A DNA stretch of 64,000 bases, taken from an uncultured Glaciecola sp. Its GTDB lineage: Bacteria > Pseudomonadota > Gammaproteobacteria > Enterobacterales > Alteromonadaceae. The DNA lies in NCBI RefSeq assembly GCF_937770335.1, contig NZ_CALJHY010000011.1, positions 62,001-126,000 on the forward strand, read 5' to 3'. The notes under the pieces are model-generated. The model made no database searches, was not told the DNA's origin, and saw only the letters and a program-made list of their open reading frames with translations. A program made the position numbers and the translations under genes. The first letter of the stretch is position 1. Every line of letters begins with the position of its first letter. Below, piece after piece: positions 19,410 through 28,101 of the stretch.

Positions 19410-20291
19410 ATGGATCCAGTTAAAAAAAGCCTAATCTCATTGCACCTAACCGTCATGTTATTAGGCGGTACGGCACTTTTTTCGCAATTCATTTCACTGG
19501 GTGCCGTTGACATCACCTTTGGCCGTTCTGTAATTGCTTGTTTGCTACTTTTTGTAGCGGCTAAGTTAGCCGGTGAAAGGTTATGGTTGAATTCAAGTAG
19601 AGATTATTTGATTGCATTCGGTCTAGGTATAATTATGGCAGTACATTGGGTTACGTACTTTATGGCCATGCAATTATCTAGTGTATCCGTAGGTATTATT
19701 GCGCTATTTACGTTTCCGGTGATCACCGTATTTATTGAACCTTATTTTGAGAAAAATCGTTTACAATGGCAAGACGTCGTCAGTGCGCTTGTGGTTTTAG
19801 CCGGTATTGCCCTGATCGTTCCAGATGCATCATTAGAAAATGATGTTACCTTAGGAGTCATTGTCGGTGTTTTTTCGGCCTTTCTTTATGCTATTCGCAA
19901 CTTATTGCATCGTCATTGTTTTTCGCACTACAGCGGCACTAAAGCGATGGCATGGCAAACCCTGATTATATGCCCTACCTTGATATTTTTTACATCCGAT
20001 GAATTAATAATGATTGATGCAAACACCTTGTGGTTACTTGTTGCACTGGGTACGTTTTTTACCGCGGTACCACATGCGATGATTGCTAATTCTCTGAAGC
20101 ATTTACGTGCAAAAACATTTTCCTTAGTCGCTTGTATGCAGCCCTTTTACGCAATCGTATTCGCGATGATTTTAATTAATGAACAACCGACTTGGCAAAC
20201 GTTAATTGGTGGTTTACTGGTAATTTCAGCCGCGGTGTACGAGACTATCAATACCCATAGAGAAAACCAAAAAGCAAAAAAATGCTCGTAA
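19410..20291 (+). CDS. EamA-type (DMT family) transporter
   Basis: 293 residues with about ten hydrophobic segments in two repeated halves (GGTALFSQF...VHWVTYFMAMQLSSVSVG; then LGVIVGVFSAFLYAIRN). This is the drug/metabolite transporter EamA layout, in the inner membrane. Substrate unknown. An ATG at 19410 follows a TTG at 19407; the ATG is the likelier start. The last ten bases overlap the start of the glycerophosphodiesterase gene, so these two are translationally coupled. Confidence 0.85.
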   Translation: MDPVKKSLISLHLTVMLLGGTALFSQFISLGAVDITFGRSVIACLLLFVAAKLAGERLWLNSSRDYLIAFGLGIIMAVHWVTYFMAMQLSSVSVGIIALFTFPVITVFIEPYFEKNRLQWQDVVSALVVLAGIALIVPDASLENDVTLGVIVGVFSAFLYAIRNLLHRHCFSHYSGTKAMAWQTLIICPTLIFFTSDELIMIDANTLWLLVALGTFFTAVPHAMIANSLKHLRAKTFSLVACMQPFYAIVFAMILINEQPTWQTLIGGLLVISAAVYETINTHRENQKAKKCS

Positions 20292-21031
20292 TTGCCCACC
20301 GCGGTTTTAGCAGTCAATATACGGAGAATACGATTATCGCCTTCCAGCAGGCTTTAATGCTTGATGTCGACGCTATTGAACTCGACATTCATCAAGTTGA
20401 GCACGAGTTCTTAGTTTTTCACGACCCTTACGTAAACAAACTGACCAACGGTAAAGGTCGTATCTTCGATATGCCGCTTAGTCAGGCGCGTCAACTAATT
20501 GTGAATGGTAAAGACCTAATACCGACGTTGGGCGAAGTTGCCGCACTGATAGGCGACCAAGTTATATTGAATATTGAGGTGAAATCACTGCAATCAGTTC
20601 AAGAGTTTGTCGTTTATGTTAAAAATTTTATTGCAGCATATCGATGCAAGGTAGTGATTTCATCTTTTGATCATCCTTTACTGATGGCGATAAAAACCAG
20701 TTTCAGTGACTTTACCGAAGCACAGTTGTCCTCTGACGATGCTTACCCAGTTGAATTTGGTGCATTGATTGCGCATGCTCCATTTGACCATGCTAGATAT
20801 GCCAGCAATCTGGGTGTCTTAATCGCCGCTACCGATTGGAATACGGTTAATGCCGGGTTTGTAGAAGATGCACATAGACGCGGTAAGCAGGTTTGGTGCT
20901 ACACCGTAAACCACCAAGAAACGCTACTAGATCTCCTAGACATCGGCGTTGATGGTATATTTACAGATCGCCCGGACTGGGCTAGACAATTTATTACCGA
21001 CAGAGAAAGCACCTCTCAAACTGCTGTCTGA
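20282..21031 (+). CDS. Glycerophosphodiester phosphodiesterase
   Basis: 249 residues, GDPD TIM barrel. It begins VIAHRGFSSQYTENTI with the catalytic HRG and the Glu, followed by IELDIHQVEHEFLVFHDP, which supplies the metal-binding Glu/Asp and the second catalytic His. No signal peptide is present, so it is cytoplasmic like UgpQ rather than periplasmic GlpQ. It hydrolyses deacylated phospholipids to glycerol-3-phosphate. It overlaps the upstream transporter gene and follows psd, so the three may form a phospholipid-related operon. Confidence 0.88.
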   Translation: MLVIAHRGFSSQYTENTIIAFQQALMLDVDAIELDIHQVEHEFLVFHDPYVNKLTNGKGRIFDMPLSQARQLIVNGKDLIPTLGEVAALIGDQVILNIEVKSLQSVQEFVVYVKNFIAAYRCKVVISSFDHPLLMAIKTSFSDFTEAQLSSDDAYPVEFGALIAHAPFDHARYASNLGVLIAATDWNTVNAGFVEDAHRRGKQVWCYTVNHQETLLDLLDIGVDGIFTDRPDWARQFITDRESTSQTAV

Positions 21032-21070
21032 ACCTATTAATGGTTATTTGGCAACGAATGATTATTTGTC

Positions 21071-22102
21071 TCAACATTCATTCGCGGCTAAGGGCGAAGC
21101 TAACGAAACACTCGGGTCCCAGATTCTATCCCAAATACGCCCAACTTGACTTAAGTCGGGTCGTTTAGTCACTTTCTCAAAATCGCCGACCTTAACACCT
21201 TTGCTCGTTTGCTCGCCAACGACAAAGTTAAATGCATAACTGCACTCAACGCCCATGCGCAAGTCAGATAGAACGACGTTATTTTTGTTTTGTCGAACTG
21301 AGTAAAAACCTCTGGTAAACCACTGCAAACGAGCAACACCCCATTCATTTTGAATAGCTGTAAGCAAGTCAGGATAAGTTTGGTACGCGTTTAAGGTGAC
21401 ATCTTTGGAGTTATCAAAAACAGAAGCATAGCCTTCGTAATAGTCGCCATCGGACATCACCACTACACGCCACAGCATTGTGGTTAATGGCGCAGGAGTA
21501 CTAACATAAGCGTTGATTTGGATGCCTCGACTAATTAAAGCCGTTTCTACTTTCTGATCGATAGCCACTTTGGCAATAAGAGACCAACAGATATACGCAC
21601 TACTTAAGGCTATTCCTAATAAATTCATACGCCGTGCTGTTGTAGCCTTAACATTTGGATATAACGCAAAGCCTAGGCCCAACAGAAGAGGCAAGGTATA
21701 TGCTGGGTCAATAATAAAGATATTGGAGACCGCGACGGGATATTCCGTGAAGGGCCACATTAATTGAGTTCCATAAACAGTCAAGCTATCAAGAATTGCA
21801 TGTGTGGATAAGCATAAAAAGACTAACCAAAACCACTGCTTTGTATACTGCTGGTCGCTAGAATGGAGTTTCAATATGAACCATGTGATAAAGGGGCTAG
21901 CAAGTAGATGAACGAATAGAGAATGGCTGAAACCGCGATGATAAGTAAATGCTTCAACTTCACCAGCATAAGGTAGAAACACGTCTAAATCGGGTAATGT
22001 ACCTAAAATAGCGCCCCAAACGATAGCTTTACGACCAACTTTACTTCCTAGTACAGCGTAACCAACAGATGCGCCTAACGCGATTTGTGTCAAAGAATCC
22101 AT
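21071..22102 (-). CDS. YdjM/YfhO-type membrane-bound metal-dependent hydrolase (DUF457)
   Basis: 343 residues. The N-terminus MDSLTQIALGASVGYA, the LPDLDVF and the FTYHRGFSHSLFVH run are the metal-binding signature of the membrane-bound metal-dependent hydrolase family (LexA-regulated YdjM in E. coli). Four to five membrane segments are followed by a ~150-residue soluble C-terminal domain. Biochemical role unknown. I see no LexA box upstream. It is convergent with the phosphodiesterase gene. Confidence 0.8.
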   Translation of the reverse strand: MDSLTQIALGASVGYAVLGSKVGRKAIVWGAILGTLPDLDVFLPYAGEVEAFTYHRGFSHSLFVHLLASPFITWFILKLHSSDQQYTKQWFWLVFLCLSTHAILDSLTVYGTQLMWPFTEYPVAVSNIFIIDPAYTLPLLLGLGFALYPNVKATTARRMNLLGIALSSAYICWSLIAKVAIDQKVETALISRGIQINAYVSTPAPLTTMLWRVVVMSDGDYYEGYASVFDNSKDVTLNAYQTYPDLLTAIQNEWGVARLQWFTRGFYSVRQNKNNVVLSDLRMGVECSYAFNFVVGEQTSKGVKVGDFEKVTKRPDLSQVGRIWDRIWDPSVSLASPLAANEC

Positions 22103-22245
22103 GTTTACTTATTTTTTTGTGAAACCAACAATGATAGTAGAACAACCATATCTAAAAACCAATAGAATCAGTAATGTAGCCGTAAGAAAAGCTGATGCTA
22201 ATGCCAATATCGATAATTACCCATGTCGTTAATACTGTCCTTGCA

Positions 22246-23367
22246 TTAAAACTCGACAAGGTCCGGTTCTTTTAAGTCATTGTAAAATTTTATCTGCACG
22301 TTATCTTGCTTAGCGCTATACATTGCCCGGTCTGCAAAACCTCTTAGCATAGATGGGCTCAACGAGTCGTCCGGATAAATAGCAATACCAGCGCTGGCAC
22401 CAACCGATAAATCATGACCACTGATTGAGGTAAATAAGGACAGTCTAGTTGTCAACCTATTAACGACTTCCAACGCTTCACCAGACGATTGTAAATTGGG
22501 CAAAATAAAGAGAAATTCATCTCCTCCTATACGCACAGGAGTATCTATATCTCTGATTTCTTCTTTAAATAGTTTTGCAATCGCGGCTAACACCTGATCA
22601 CCGACTTCGTGACCCAAATTGTCATTTACTTGTTTAAATTCATTTAAATCAATAAACACAACAGCTACTTTTTGCGTACTTCTTTTTGCAGTGCTAATCG
22701 CATTTTTTAGCATTGGCATAGCCAATCTTGCGGAGTAATAATCGGTCAGGGAGTCGTGATTTGCTAAATATTCTATTTCTTGTTGTTGTGATTCAATTAT
22801 TTTGAATTGGTTAGATAGCTGTTTTAAACCTTGCGATGTCAGAATCAAAATTAAGGTAATGGACAGAGTCGAACCCACTGCAACAATTACCCAGGAACCG
22901 AATGTAGCACTATATACCTCTGGTTTTACCGAATATTCAATCACGTCATGGATAAATAACCATCCTAAGCCAAGGACGAAAAGACACCAAAAAAATGAGA
23001 ACAAAATGGCTGGACGGATACCCCACAAGATCGCAACCAAAAAGGATGTAAAAGTCGCGAACGTAATCACCCCACTTTGCAATCCAAAGGAACGCATACC
23101 TACTATAATCATAGCGCTAAGAACGACAACAATAACAGTTAAATCTATTTTGTAGTTAGATTTATTTGGTCTAAAATTACAGGCTAAGATGATAATTGTT
23201 ACTGCTACATGCAACACAAAAACGGGTTGAAAACCAATTTCTAGCCAACGTATAAGTGACAGAGGAAGGCCAATTGAAACAACAACAGAAAGACCGAACA
23301 TTAATTGAGAGGCTATTGTTCGTTTAAAATCCGTCAGAGCATCGTTTAATAAAAAAGGAAATGACAA
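22246..23367 (-). CDS. Membrane diguanylate cyclase (GGDEF)
   Basis: 373 residues. Six or so N-terminal membrane segments form an unnamed sensor. A short coiled linker follows, then a GGDEF domain beginning HDSLTDYYSARLA. The active site is intact (GGDEF), and the product-inhibition site RDID lies exactly five residues before it. It should therefore make c-di-GMP and be feedback-inhibited. The usual Asn/Asp ligands are present (FIDLNEFKQVNDNLGH). The start is TTG at 23367; the next Met is inside the first membrane segment. Single gene. Confidence 0.9.
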   Translation of the reverse strand: MSFPFLLNDALTDFKRTIASQLMFGLSVVVSIGLPLSLIRWLEIGFQPVFVLHVAVTIIILACNFRPNKSNYKIDLTVIVVVLSAMIIVGMRSFGLQSGVITFATFTSFLVAILWGIRPAILFSFFWCLFVLGLGWLFIHDVIEYSVKPEVYSATFGSWVIVAVGSTLSITLILILTSQGLKQLSNQFKIIESQQQEIEYLANHDSLTDYYSARLAMPMLKNAISTAKRSTQKVAVVFIDLNEFKQVNDNLGHEVGDQVLAAIAKLFKEEIRDIDTPVRIGGDEFLFILPNLQSSGEALEVVNRLTTRLSLFTSISGHDLSVGASAGIAIYPDDSLSPSMLRGFADRAMYSAKQDNVQIKFYNDLKEPDLVEF

Positions 23368-23468
23368 ATGCGTGCTACCTATCCCAATAATTAAATTTTA
23401 GTATAGAGTAATAGGTTAATTTTACAAATTGGGTAGGGATTTTACTACGGCCTAGCAGAGTTTATATA

Positions 23469-23954
23469 TTATTTTTTTGACCCACACCCATCTTCACAGG
23501 TTTTACAGCTTTTACATAAACGTATATTAGTTACATGAGCGGCGATAATCAGGAAAGCACCAATCGCAATAGTGAAGGGTTCATATTCGTGTCCAAACAT
23601 GTCCTTATTCCAATATATTAAGCCACCTAGTGCAAGAGAATAAAGAGGGTAAAGCTGTCGATGATATTTGTGGAAGCCAACGAATAATGCGGCAAAGCCA
23701 ACTAAAATTGAGAATGTTAATATCATTCGCTCAAACCACGCTTCGGCAAAAACACTACTGGCGACTAAAGGTGCGATAGGCAGCAGTATTGGTAAAAGCA
23801 AACAATGCAAAGCACAAATACTAGACATCCAAATACCAACGCGATCTAAGACGACATTTTGTATTTCAGGATCGACAACAGATTGCCCAACACCCATCGT
23901 ATTGGTTTCTGCTTCTAATATATCTGGTTTAAGTTCAGCGAATTTGCTATTCAT
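23469..23954 (-). CDS. MerC-domain membrane protein, probably Zur-regulated
   Basis: 161 residues. After ~35 polar residues come four membrane segments, the first with the Cys pair region SSICALHCLLLP (C-x3-H-C), typical of MerC-like proteins. The C-terminal tail is CKSCKTCEDGCGSKK with several metal-binding Cys. MerC was named as a mercury uptake protein, but no other mer gene is here. A near-consensus Zur operator lies directly upstream, so a role in zinc handling is more likely (inference). ATG at 23954 with AAGAG upstream. Confidence 0.8.
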   Translation of the reverse strand: MNSKFAELKPDILEAETNTMGVGQSVVDPEIQNVVLDRVGIWMSSICALHCLLLPILLPIAPLVASSVFAEAWFERMILTFSILVGFAALFVGFHKYHRQLYPLYSLALGGLIYWNKDMFGHEYEPFTIAIGAFLIIAAHVTNIRLCKSCKTCEDGCGSKK

Positions 23955-23969
23955 TTACTCTTCTCAAAA

Positions 23970-23985
23970 ACCGAGCTAGCTCGGT
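23970..23985. other. Perfect 16-base palindrome in the merC-like leader
   Basis: ACCGAGCTAGCTCGGT, 16 bases upstream of the merC-like start codon and between it and the Zur box. It would form a short hairpin in the leader; function unknown. Confidence 0.4.
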
Positions 23986-23995
23986 GCATGTCAAA

Positions 23996-24018
23996 TTATC
24001 GTTATAATATAACATCTA
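23996..24018 (-). promoter_or_regulatory. Zur box (predicted)
   Basis: Core GTTATAATATAAC (24001-24013) is a perfect palindrome. With its flanks it reads ATGTTATATTATAACGAT on the minus strand, close to the gammaproteobacterial Zur consensus GAAATGTTATANTATAACATTTC. It is about 45 bases upstream of the merC-like ATG and overlaps a TATAAT-like -10. Confidence 0.7.
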
Positions 24019-24071
24019 ATTTAAGAGCTGTAAAAGTATTAAAACGATACGCCTGTATTTACTTTGACAAT

Positions 24072-24986
24072 TTATTTTGGGGCGATATCAGTTGCGGGTC
24101 TCAGGGTTTCTTTTGCTGTTCTCGGCAGTTCAAAACTATCGATGTCATCGTTGCCCCCGAACGATAGATATTCACTTACGGTAATAAGCTCTATATCGTC
24201 TGGTAGATTAGCTAACTTGCGTTTTAAAAATGAGATACTAACTTTGTAAGGATGTGCTATACCGATAACCGAGCCATTGCGTCTAGCCTTTAGGATAAGC
24301 TGCTCAAATTGCTTTTCAAGGAACGCTTCATTCGCGTAGTGATCAAGAAAAACATTGCGCTGAGCACTTGCCACGCCATGTTGCTGAGCAATGATATGTG
24401 CTTTAGTAAATTTGGTTGTGCGACTGTCAATAAAGTATAGATTATTGTTATTCAGAACCTGCATAACTGCATTCATCTGTAATGTAATTTGCGTAAGTTT
24501 ACTGCCCATATGATTATTCACGCCGGTAGCATGAGGCACAGACTTCAAAGCTAACAATAACTGCTTTTCGACTTCCTCAGGATACATGCTGGCTAGCAAA
24601 CCACCATCGCCTAATGCTTCCCCATGCAATGACTCCATCGGCATATGCAGCATGACTTCTCGGCCTTGATGATAAGAATAAGCTGAAAATCGTGTCGAAA
24701 ATGGGGTATGCGGTAGTATTGAAAAGGTCACTTCTTTAGGGAGAGAGAAAGCGGCAGAATCGGCTCGTTTATTTCCAATGTCGTCAATGATGATCGCAAT
24801 CTGAGCTTTTTTCTGCTGATAGCTTGCGTATTGCTGGCCTTGTTGAGAACTCACTAAGCTCACTTTCGTTGATTTAGTCGTTATCATGTTGCTTGTAGCT
24901 TGGCTGCTTCTAGCCAATAGCTCGCCAGCATCCGCAAGTAAGCTAACGCAAACCAATAACATGACAATGGTTATTTTTTTTAGCAC
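24072..24986 (-). CDS. Divergent polysaccharide deacetylase family protein (YibQ-like)
   Basis: 304 residues with a Sec signal (MLKKITIVMLLVCVSLLADA). The catalytic domain starts AIIIDDIGN (Asp pair) and continues FSILPHTPFS, REVMLHMPME, TGVNNHMGS and FIDSRTTK, which is the order of motifs in the YibQ/divergent polysaccharide deacetylase family. Substrate not known; periplasmic. In many Proteobacteria this gene follows the murein hydrolase activator envC; here no envC is adjacent. Its stop is close to the merC-like promoter region but it reads away from it. Confidence 0.85.
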   Translation of the reverse strand: MLKKITIVMLLVCVSLLADAGELLARSSQATSNMITTKSTKVSLVSSQQGQQYASYQQKKAQIAIIIDDIGNKRADSAAFSLPKEVTFSILPHTPFSTRFSAYSYHQGREVMLHMPMESLHGEALGDGGLLASMYPEEVEKQLLLALKSVPHATGVNNHMGSKLTQITLQMNAVMQVLNNNNLYFIDSRTTKFTKAHIIAQQHGVASAQRNVFLDHYANEAFLEKQFEQLILKARRNGSVIGIAHPYKVSISFLKRKLANLPDDIELITVSEYLSFGGNDDIDSFELPRTAKETLRPATDIAPK

Positions 24987-25225
24987 ACTTCTTCTTCTTC
25001 ACTTTTTATTACCAACTACATTTTTGGCAACGCAAGTTGATTTATATTATTGTTAGTCAACAATACGATATCAATACTCCGCAATAATTGCACCCAAAAT
25101 GAAGGCAATAAATCGAATTAATTTAAAAAAAGAAAATAAGCATGTTGATGCGCAAAGTCATAAAAAAAGATACAAGTGCAACTAAGGTTACAATTAGCCT
25201 GTTTTATAGTACTTCAGGGCTTTTC

Positions 25226-26335
25226 TTACCACCTCTCCAAGATCCAATATATGGCTAAGCCGCCAACCAAAAGAGAAAATAGTTGCATGCCATACCATTT
25301 ATAATAATTGCTTTTTCTTAGCCATAATAAAATAGGCAATAAAACAACTAATAAACCCAATTGCCCGATTTCGACGCCTAGATTAAAACCTAATACACTT
25401 AATAATTGATGCTCTTTAGTAAAACCAAATTCCGATAGGGCGCCAGCGAAACCCATACCATGAATTAGGCCAAAAATGAACGTAATAAGGCCTAAGTTTT
25501 TTATCATCGGAAATAAGTTATTAATAACGTTAAATAATATAGATGCAGCTATTACAACTTCAATCCAAGATCCCATTACTGGAATAATGCCAAGAGCCGT
25601 TCCGGACAACGTAATTGAATGTGCAATTGTAAAAGAAGTAATAATCACCAGTGTCTTTCTAATGATCACTTTTTTAGATTCTATGTCTTTCCATTCATTC
25701 ACCTGTCGGTAAAGACAGATAGTTAGTAAAAGAGTCAACAAAAATAGAATATGGTCAAGACCAATCAGAATATGAAAAATGCCTTGATAAATAAATGCCC
25801 CAAATGTAGCCCATGAGGAGCTTTTGTTTACACTAACATCTATCGAATTTCGAACATTCTGATCATCAACTATAAAAACATGCTGCTCTGACTCTACTCG
25901 TAAACTAAAAATGGCCTTATGATTAGCTGCGGCATCAAAAAGTAGCGAATACTCAAAGCTTAACTGGCTCATTTGCGGACATTGTGAAGAAAACGGTAAA
26001 ACTAAATAGGTAACACCGGTCAACTCTTGCAGCTCAAGTTGGTTATTGACGTTGAGCATACATTGCTCTTTGTCAGCAAAGAAACGTAAACCATTTGAAA
26101 TATAATTCTGGATGATCTCTGTACTAGCCTCAATTTCACCCCAGGTTAATTCACCGTTGGCGTTTATATCAAGTGTAAGAACTTCTTTTAAGTCTAAAAC
26201 ATCGAGCTTCACCTGCCCGTTTAGGCTTCCGTCGTCGCTAAGTTCAGCAGCAACAAAAGTAGTGCTTAGTTCATGCGCTAATAAATTATTCGCGAACAAC
26301 AGAGTTAATATAAAAATAACATTACGAATGATCAT
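25226..26335 (-). CDS. HupE/UreJ-type membrane protein with N-terminal EF-hand-like domain
   Basis: 369 residues. It has a signal peptide (MIIRNVIFILTLLFANNLLA) then a ~170-residue periplasmic domain with an EF-hand-like loop DINANGELTWGE. The C-terminal ~190 residues form a HupE/UreJ_2 membrane domain with six or so spans and the His motifs FHILIGLDHILF, TIAHSITL and LIHGMGFAGAL. Relatives of HupE/UreJ move nickel or cobalt; the metal here is not known. The ATG overlaps the stop of the TPR gene (ATGA). It is the last gene of the ECF-sigma locus. Confidence 0.8.
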   Translation of the reverse strand: MIIRNVIFILTLLFANNLLAHELSTTFVAAELSDDGSLNGQVKLDVLDLKEVLTLDINANGELTWGEIEASTEIIQNYISNGLRFFADKEQCMLNVNNQLELQELTGVTYLVLPFSSQCPQMSQLSFEYSLLFDAAANHKAIFSLRVESEQHVFIVDDQNVRNSIDVSVNKSSSWATFGAFIYQGIFHILIGLDHILFLLTLLLTICLYRQVNEWKDIESKKVIIRKTLVIITSFTIAHSITLSGTALGIIPVMGSWIEVVIAASILFNVINNLFPMIKNLGLITFIFGLIHGMGFAGALSEFGFTKEHQLLSVLGFNLGVEIGQLGLLVVLLPILLWLRKSNYYKWYGMQLFSLLVGGLAIYWILERW

Positions 26336-27405
26336 TTATCGTCGCCCATAAACTGTTTGTCTGAAGGCGGCATTTGCAAAGCATCTTGAGTCATCTTTAG
26401 TAAATTCTTATCGTCTAGTAGTTTCGCTTGGTCCCAGTTAATCAGAGCCCAAGCGTGTGCTTTTTGATATTCACGTTCAATAAAATAATAATAAAGGGCA
26501 ATATCGAAAGCGTGTTCGGTGTCATTTCTAGATTCTCTCAAATCAATTCTTGCTCTTACTTTTTCTAACCACACACTTCTTAATGGAACTAATCGCTTTT
26601 CCGCTAAGGCAAGTCTCAAAATAAGAGCGTCATCCTGATTCTGTGAATTTTTAACAATACTTTCAAGACGATTTCTTACCTGCTTTGGATTGTCTAATTC
26701 AAGTTCAATATCAGACCAAAGAACCCAAAAACTAACAGGCACTTTTTTATTGGTATAAGGCGCTAGTATTTTCTGTGCGCGTTGCAGCTCACCATTTGCT
26801 CTTGCAAGGCTAGCAAGAGTCTCTGATGACCATATGGCTAAGCCTTCATTACTTTCACCACTTAAGTCATTATTTTTCAAGAATACAGATAATTGCTCCA
26901 AACTTGATTTTAAATTACCGTCCTGCGCTCGTACATTAAGCACACAAGTAGCGACAAAGGTTTGCGGCGCGATTGAAATGAGACGAATACACATCTTTTC
27001 AGCGAGTTCATGCTCGCCTAAAACCGAATACATATTGGATAATAATAACAAAGCATTGGGATTTTTAGGTTGTGCTTTCAACAAAGTAAGAAGGAGCTCT
27101 TTGCTTTCTTCAAATCGATGATAATGCTGTTTAATGACGGCGTCATAGTATAACCGGTCCATCACTGATACATCGTCAGCGGATTGTTTGAGTAGGCTTG
27201 CTGCAATCGAATAATTTGCGCTATTGCCTGGATAAGAGGCGTTATTGAGTAGGTTTTGTATTTGATCACTCACGTTTAAACTGGATGTTTGCACTGGCCA
27301 TGTAGCCACTACAAATGCAGATGAGTCTGGGATAAAAGGTTCTGATGAGAACGCTTTACTAGAATAGATAAAAAGGAGTAACGAGAATAAAAACAGGCGT
27401 TTCAC
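26332..27405 (-). CDS. TPR-repeat secreted protein
   Basis: About 358 residues. The frame opens at a TTG (27438), but a GTG at 27405 has AGGAG nine bases upstream and starts a normal signal peptide (KRLFLFSLLLFIYSSKAFS), so I place the start there. TPR-like pairs are visible around NPNALLLLSNMYSVLGEHELAEKM and in the C-terminal third (FDIALYYYFIEREYQKAHAWA). It probably acts as a periplasmic scaffold for the HupE-like partner with which it overlaps by four bases. A terminator-like hairpin lies upstream, separating it from the lipoprotein gene. Confidence 0.75.
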   Translation of the reverse strand: MKRLFLFSLLLFIYSSKAFSSEPFIPDSSAFVVATWPVQTSSLNVSDQIQNLLNNASYPGNSANYSIAASLLKQSADDVSVMDRLYYDAVIKQHYHRFEESKELLLTLLKAQPKNPNALLLLSNMYSVLGEHELAEKMCIRLISIAPQTFVATCVLNVRAQDGNLKSSLEQLSVFLKNNDLSGESNEGLAIWSSETLASLARANGELQRAQKILAPYTNKKVPVSFWVLWSDIELELDNPKQVRNRLESIVKNSQNQDDALILRLALAEKRLVPLRSVWLEKVRARIDLRESRNDTEHAFDIALYYYFIEREYQKAHAWALINWDQAKLLDDKNLLKMTQDALQMPPSDKQFMGDDK

Positions 27406-27452
27406 GAGAGAAAACACTCCTAGTGGTAAATTGAACAATAAGTAGAAAAGCT

Positions 27453-27487
27453 AAAAAAATGGGAAATGCCATCCTTGGCGATATCCC
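27453..27487 (-). terminator. Terminator/attenuator inside the ECF locus
   Basis: On the minus strand GGGATATCGCCA-agga-TGGCATTTCCC folds (GCCA/TGGC and GGG/CCC with an A/T-rich internal loop) and is followed by ATTTTTTT. It sits between the Ig-like lipoprotein gene and the TPR gene, so only part of the transcripts would reach the TPR/HupE pair. A weaker hairpin AATTATCA / TGATAATT (27499-27519) overlaps the lipoprotein stop. Confidence 0.6.
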
Positions 27488-27517
27488 GTTTACGTACTAA
27501 TTATCAACTAATGATAA

Positions 27518-28081
27518 TTACTGTCCTGCAGGTGACACTACTGTAGTATCTAACAAGTCCTGATAATCACCTTGATCATTTGAGTCTTGAGCAAGCACTC
27601 TACCATTTAACGACAATGGTTTAGCACTTTGTTGTGCACTAAATGCCTGACGACTATAGTTCAGGAAAGATAATTGTAACGCCTCAATCGTGATGTTCAC
27701 TGTTGCAGATGCTTCTAAGCCACCGTCATCAGTCACAACATATGTAAACGTATCAGAACCAGTCACTTCATTGAACGGCTGGTAGGTGAAACTACCATTA
27801 TCATCAATAGTAACACTGCCAGACTGAGGTTCTGAAGAAAGTGCAAAACTAAGCGCTTGCCCTTCAGGATCTGAGCCAGACAATTGATCAGTTATCGAAG
27901 CTTCAGTTTGTGTAGTCAAATTAACTGAAGTTGCACTCGGCGGCAGATTAACTGGTTCTGGATCCGGTGCTACTATAACTGGTGCTGGTGCTCTGTCATC
28001 ATCACTGTCAAAACAGCCAGATAAACTAATAACACCAGCCATCGCAATAGCGACTTTAATTACAGACTTTTTAATTTTCAT
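27518..28081 (-). CDS. Lipoprotein with Ig-like/cadherin-like domain
   Basis: 187 residues. The lipobox ISLSGC follows a short signal, then an acidic Asp-rich and Pro-rich linker. One VCBS/cadherin-like domain follows (SGSVTIDDNGSFTYQPFNEVTGSDTFTY... split here only by convention), which usually binds calcium or mediates adhesion. The final ~45 residues (NYSRQAFSAQQSAK...) are not recognised. It lies 20 bases behind the DUF4331 gene, so the two are one transcription unit. Surface or periplasmic location expected. Confidence 0.78.
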   Translation of the reverse strand: MKIKKSVIKVAIAMAGVISLSGCFDSDDDRAPAPVIVAPDPEPVNLPPSATSVNLTTQTEASITDQLSGSDPEGQALSFALSSEPQSGSVTIDDNGSFTYQPFNEVTGSDTFTYVVTDDGGLEASATVNITIEALQLSFLNYSRQAFSAQQSAKPLSLNGRVLAQDSNDQGDYQDLLDTTVVSPAGQ

Positions 28082-28101
28082 ATTGGTCTCCTTGACTGTT
28101 A

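Noticed and set aside
23469..23954. Mercury resistance operon
   Set aside because: Only a MerC-like gene is present; no merR, merT, merP or merA nearby, and the upstream box is Zur-like.
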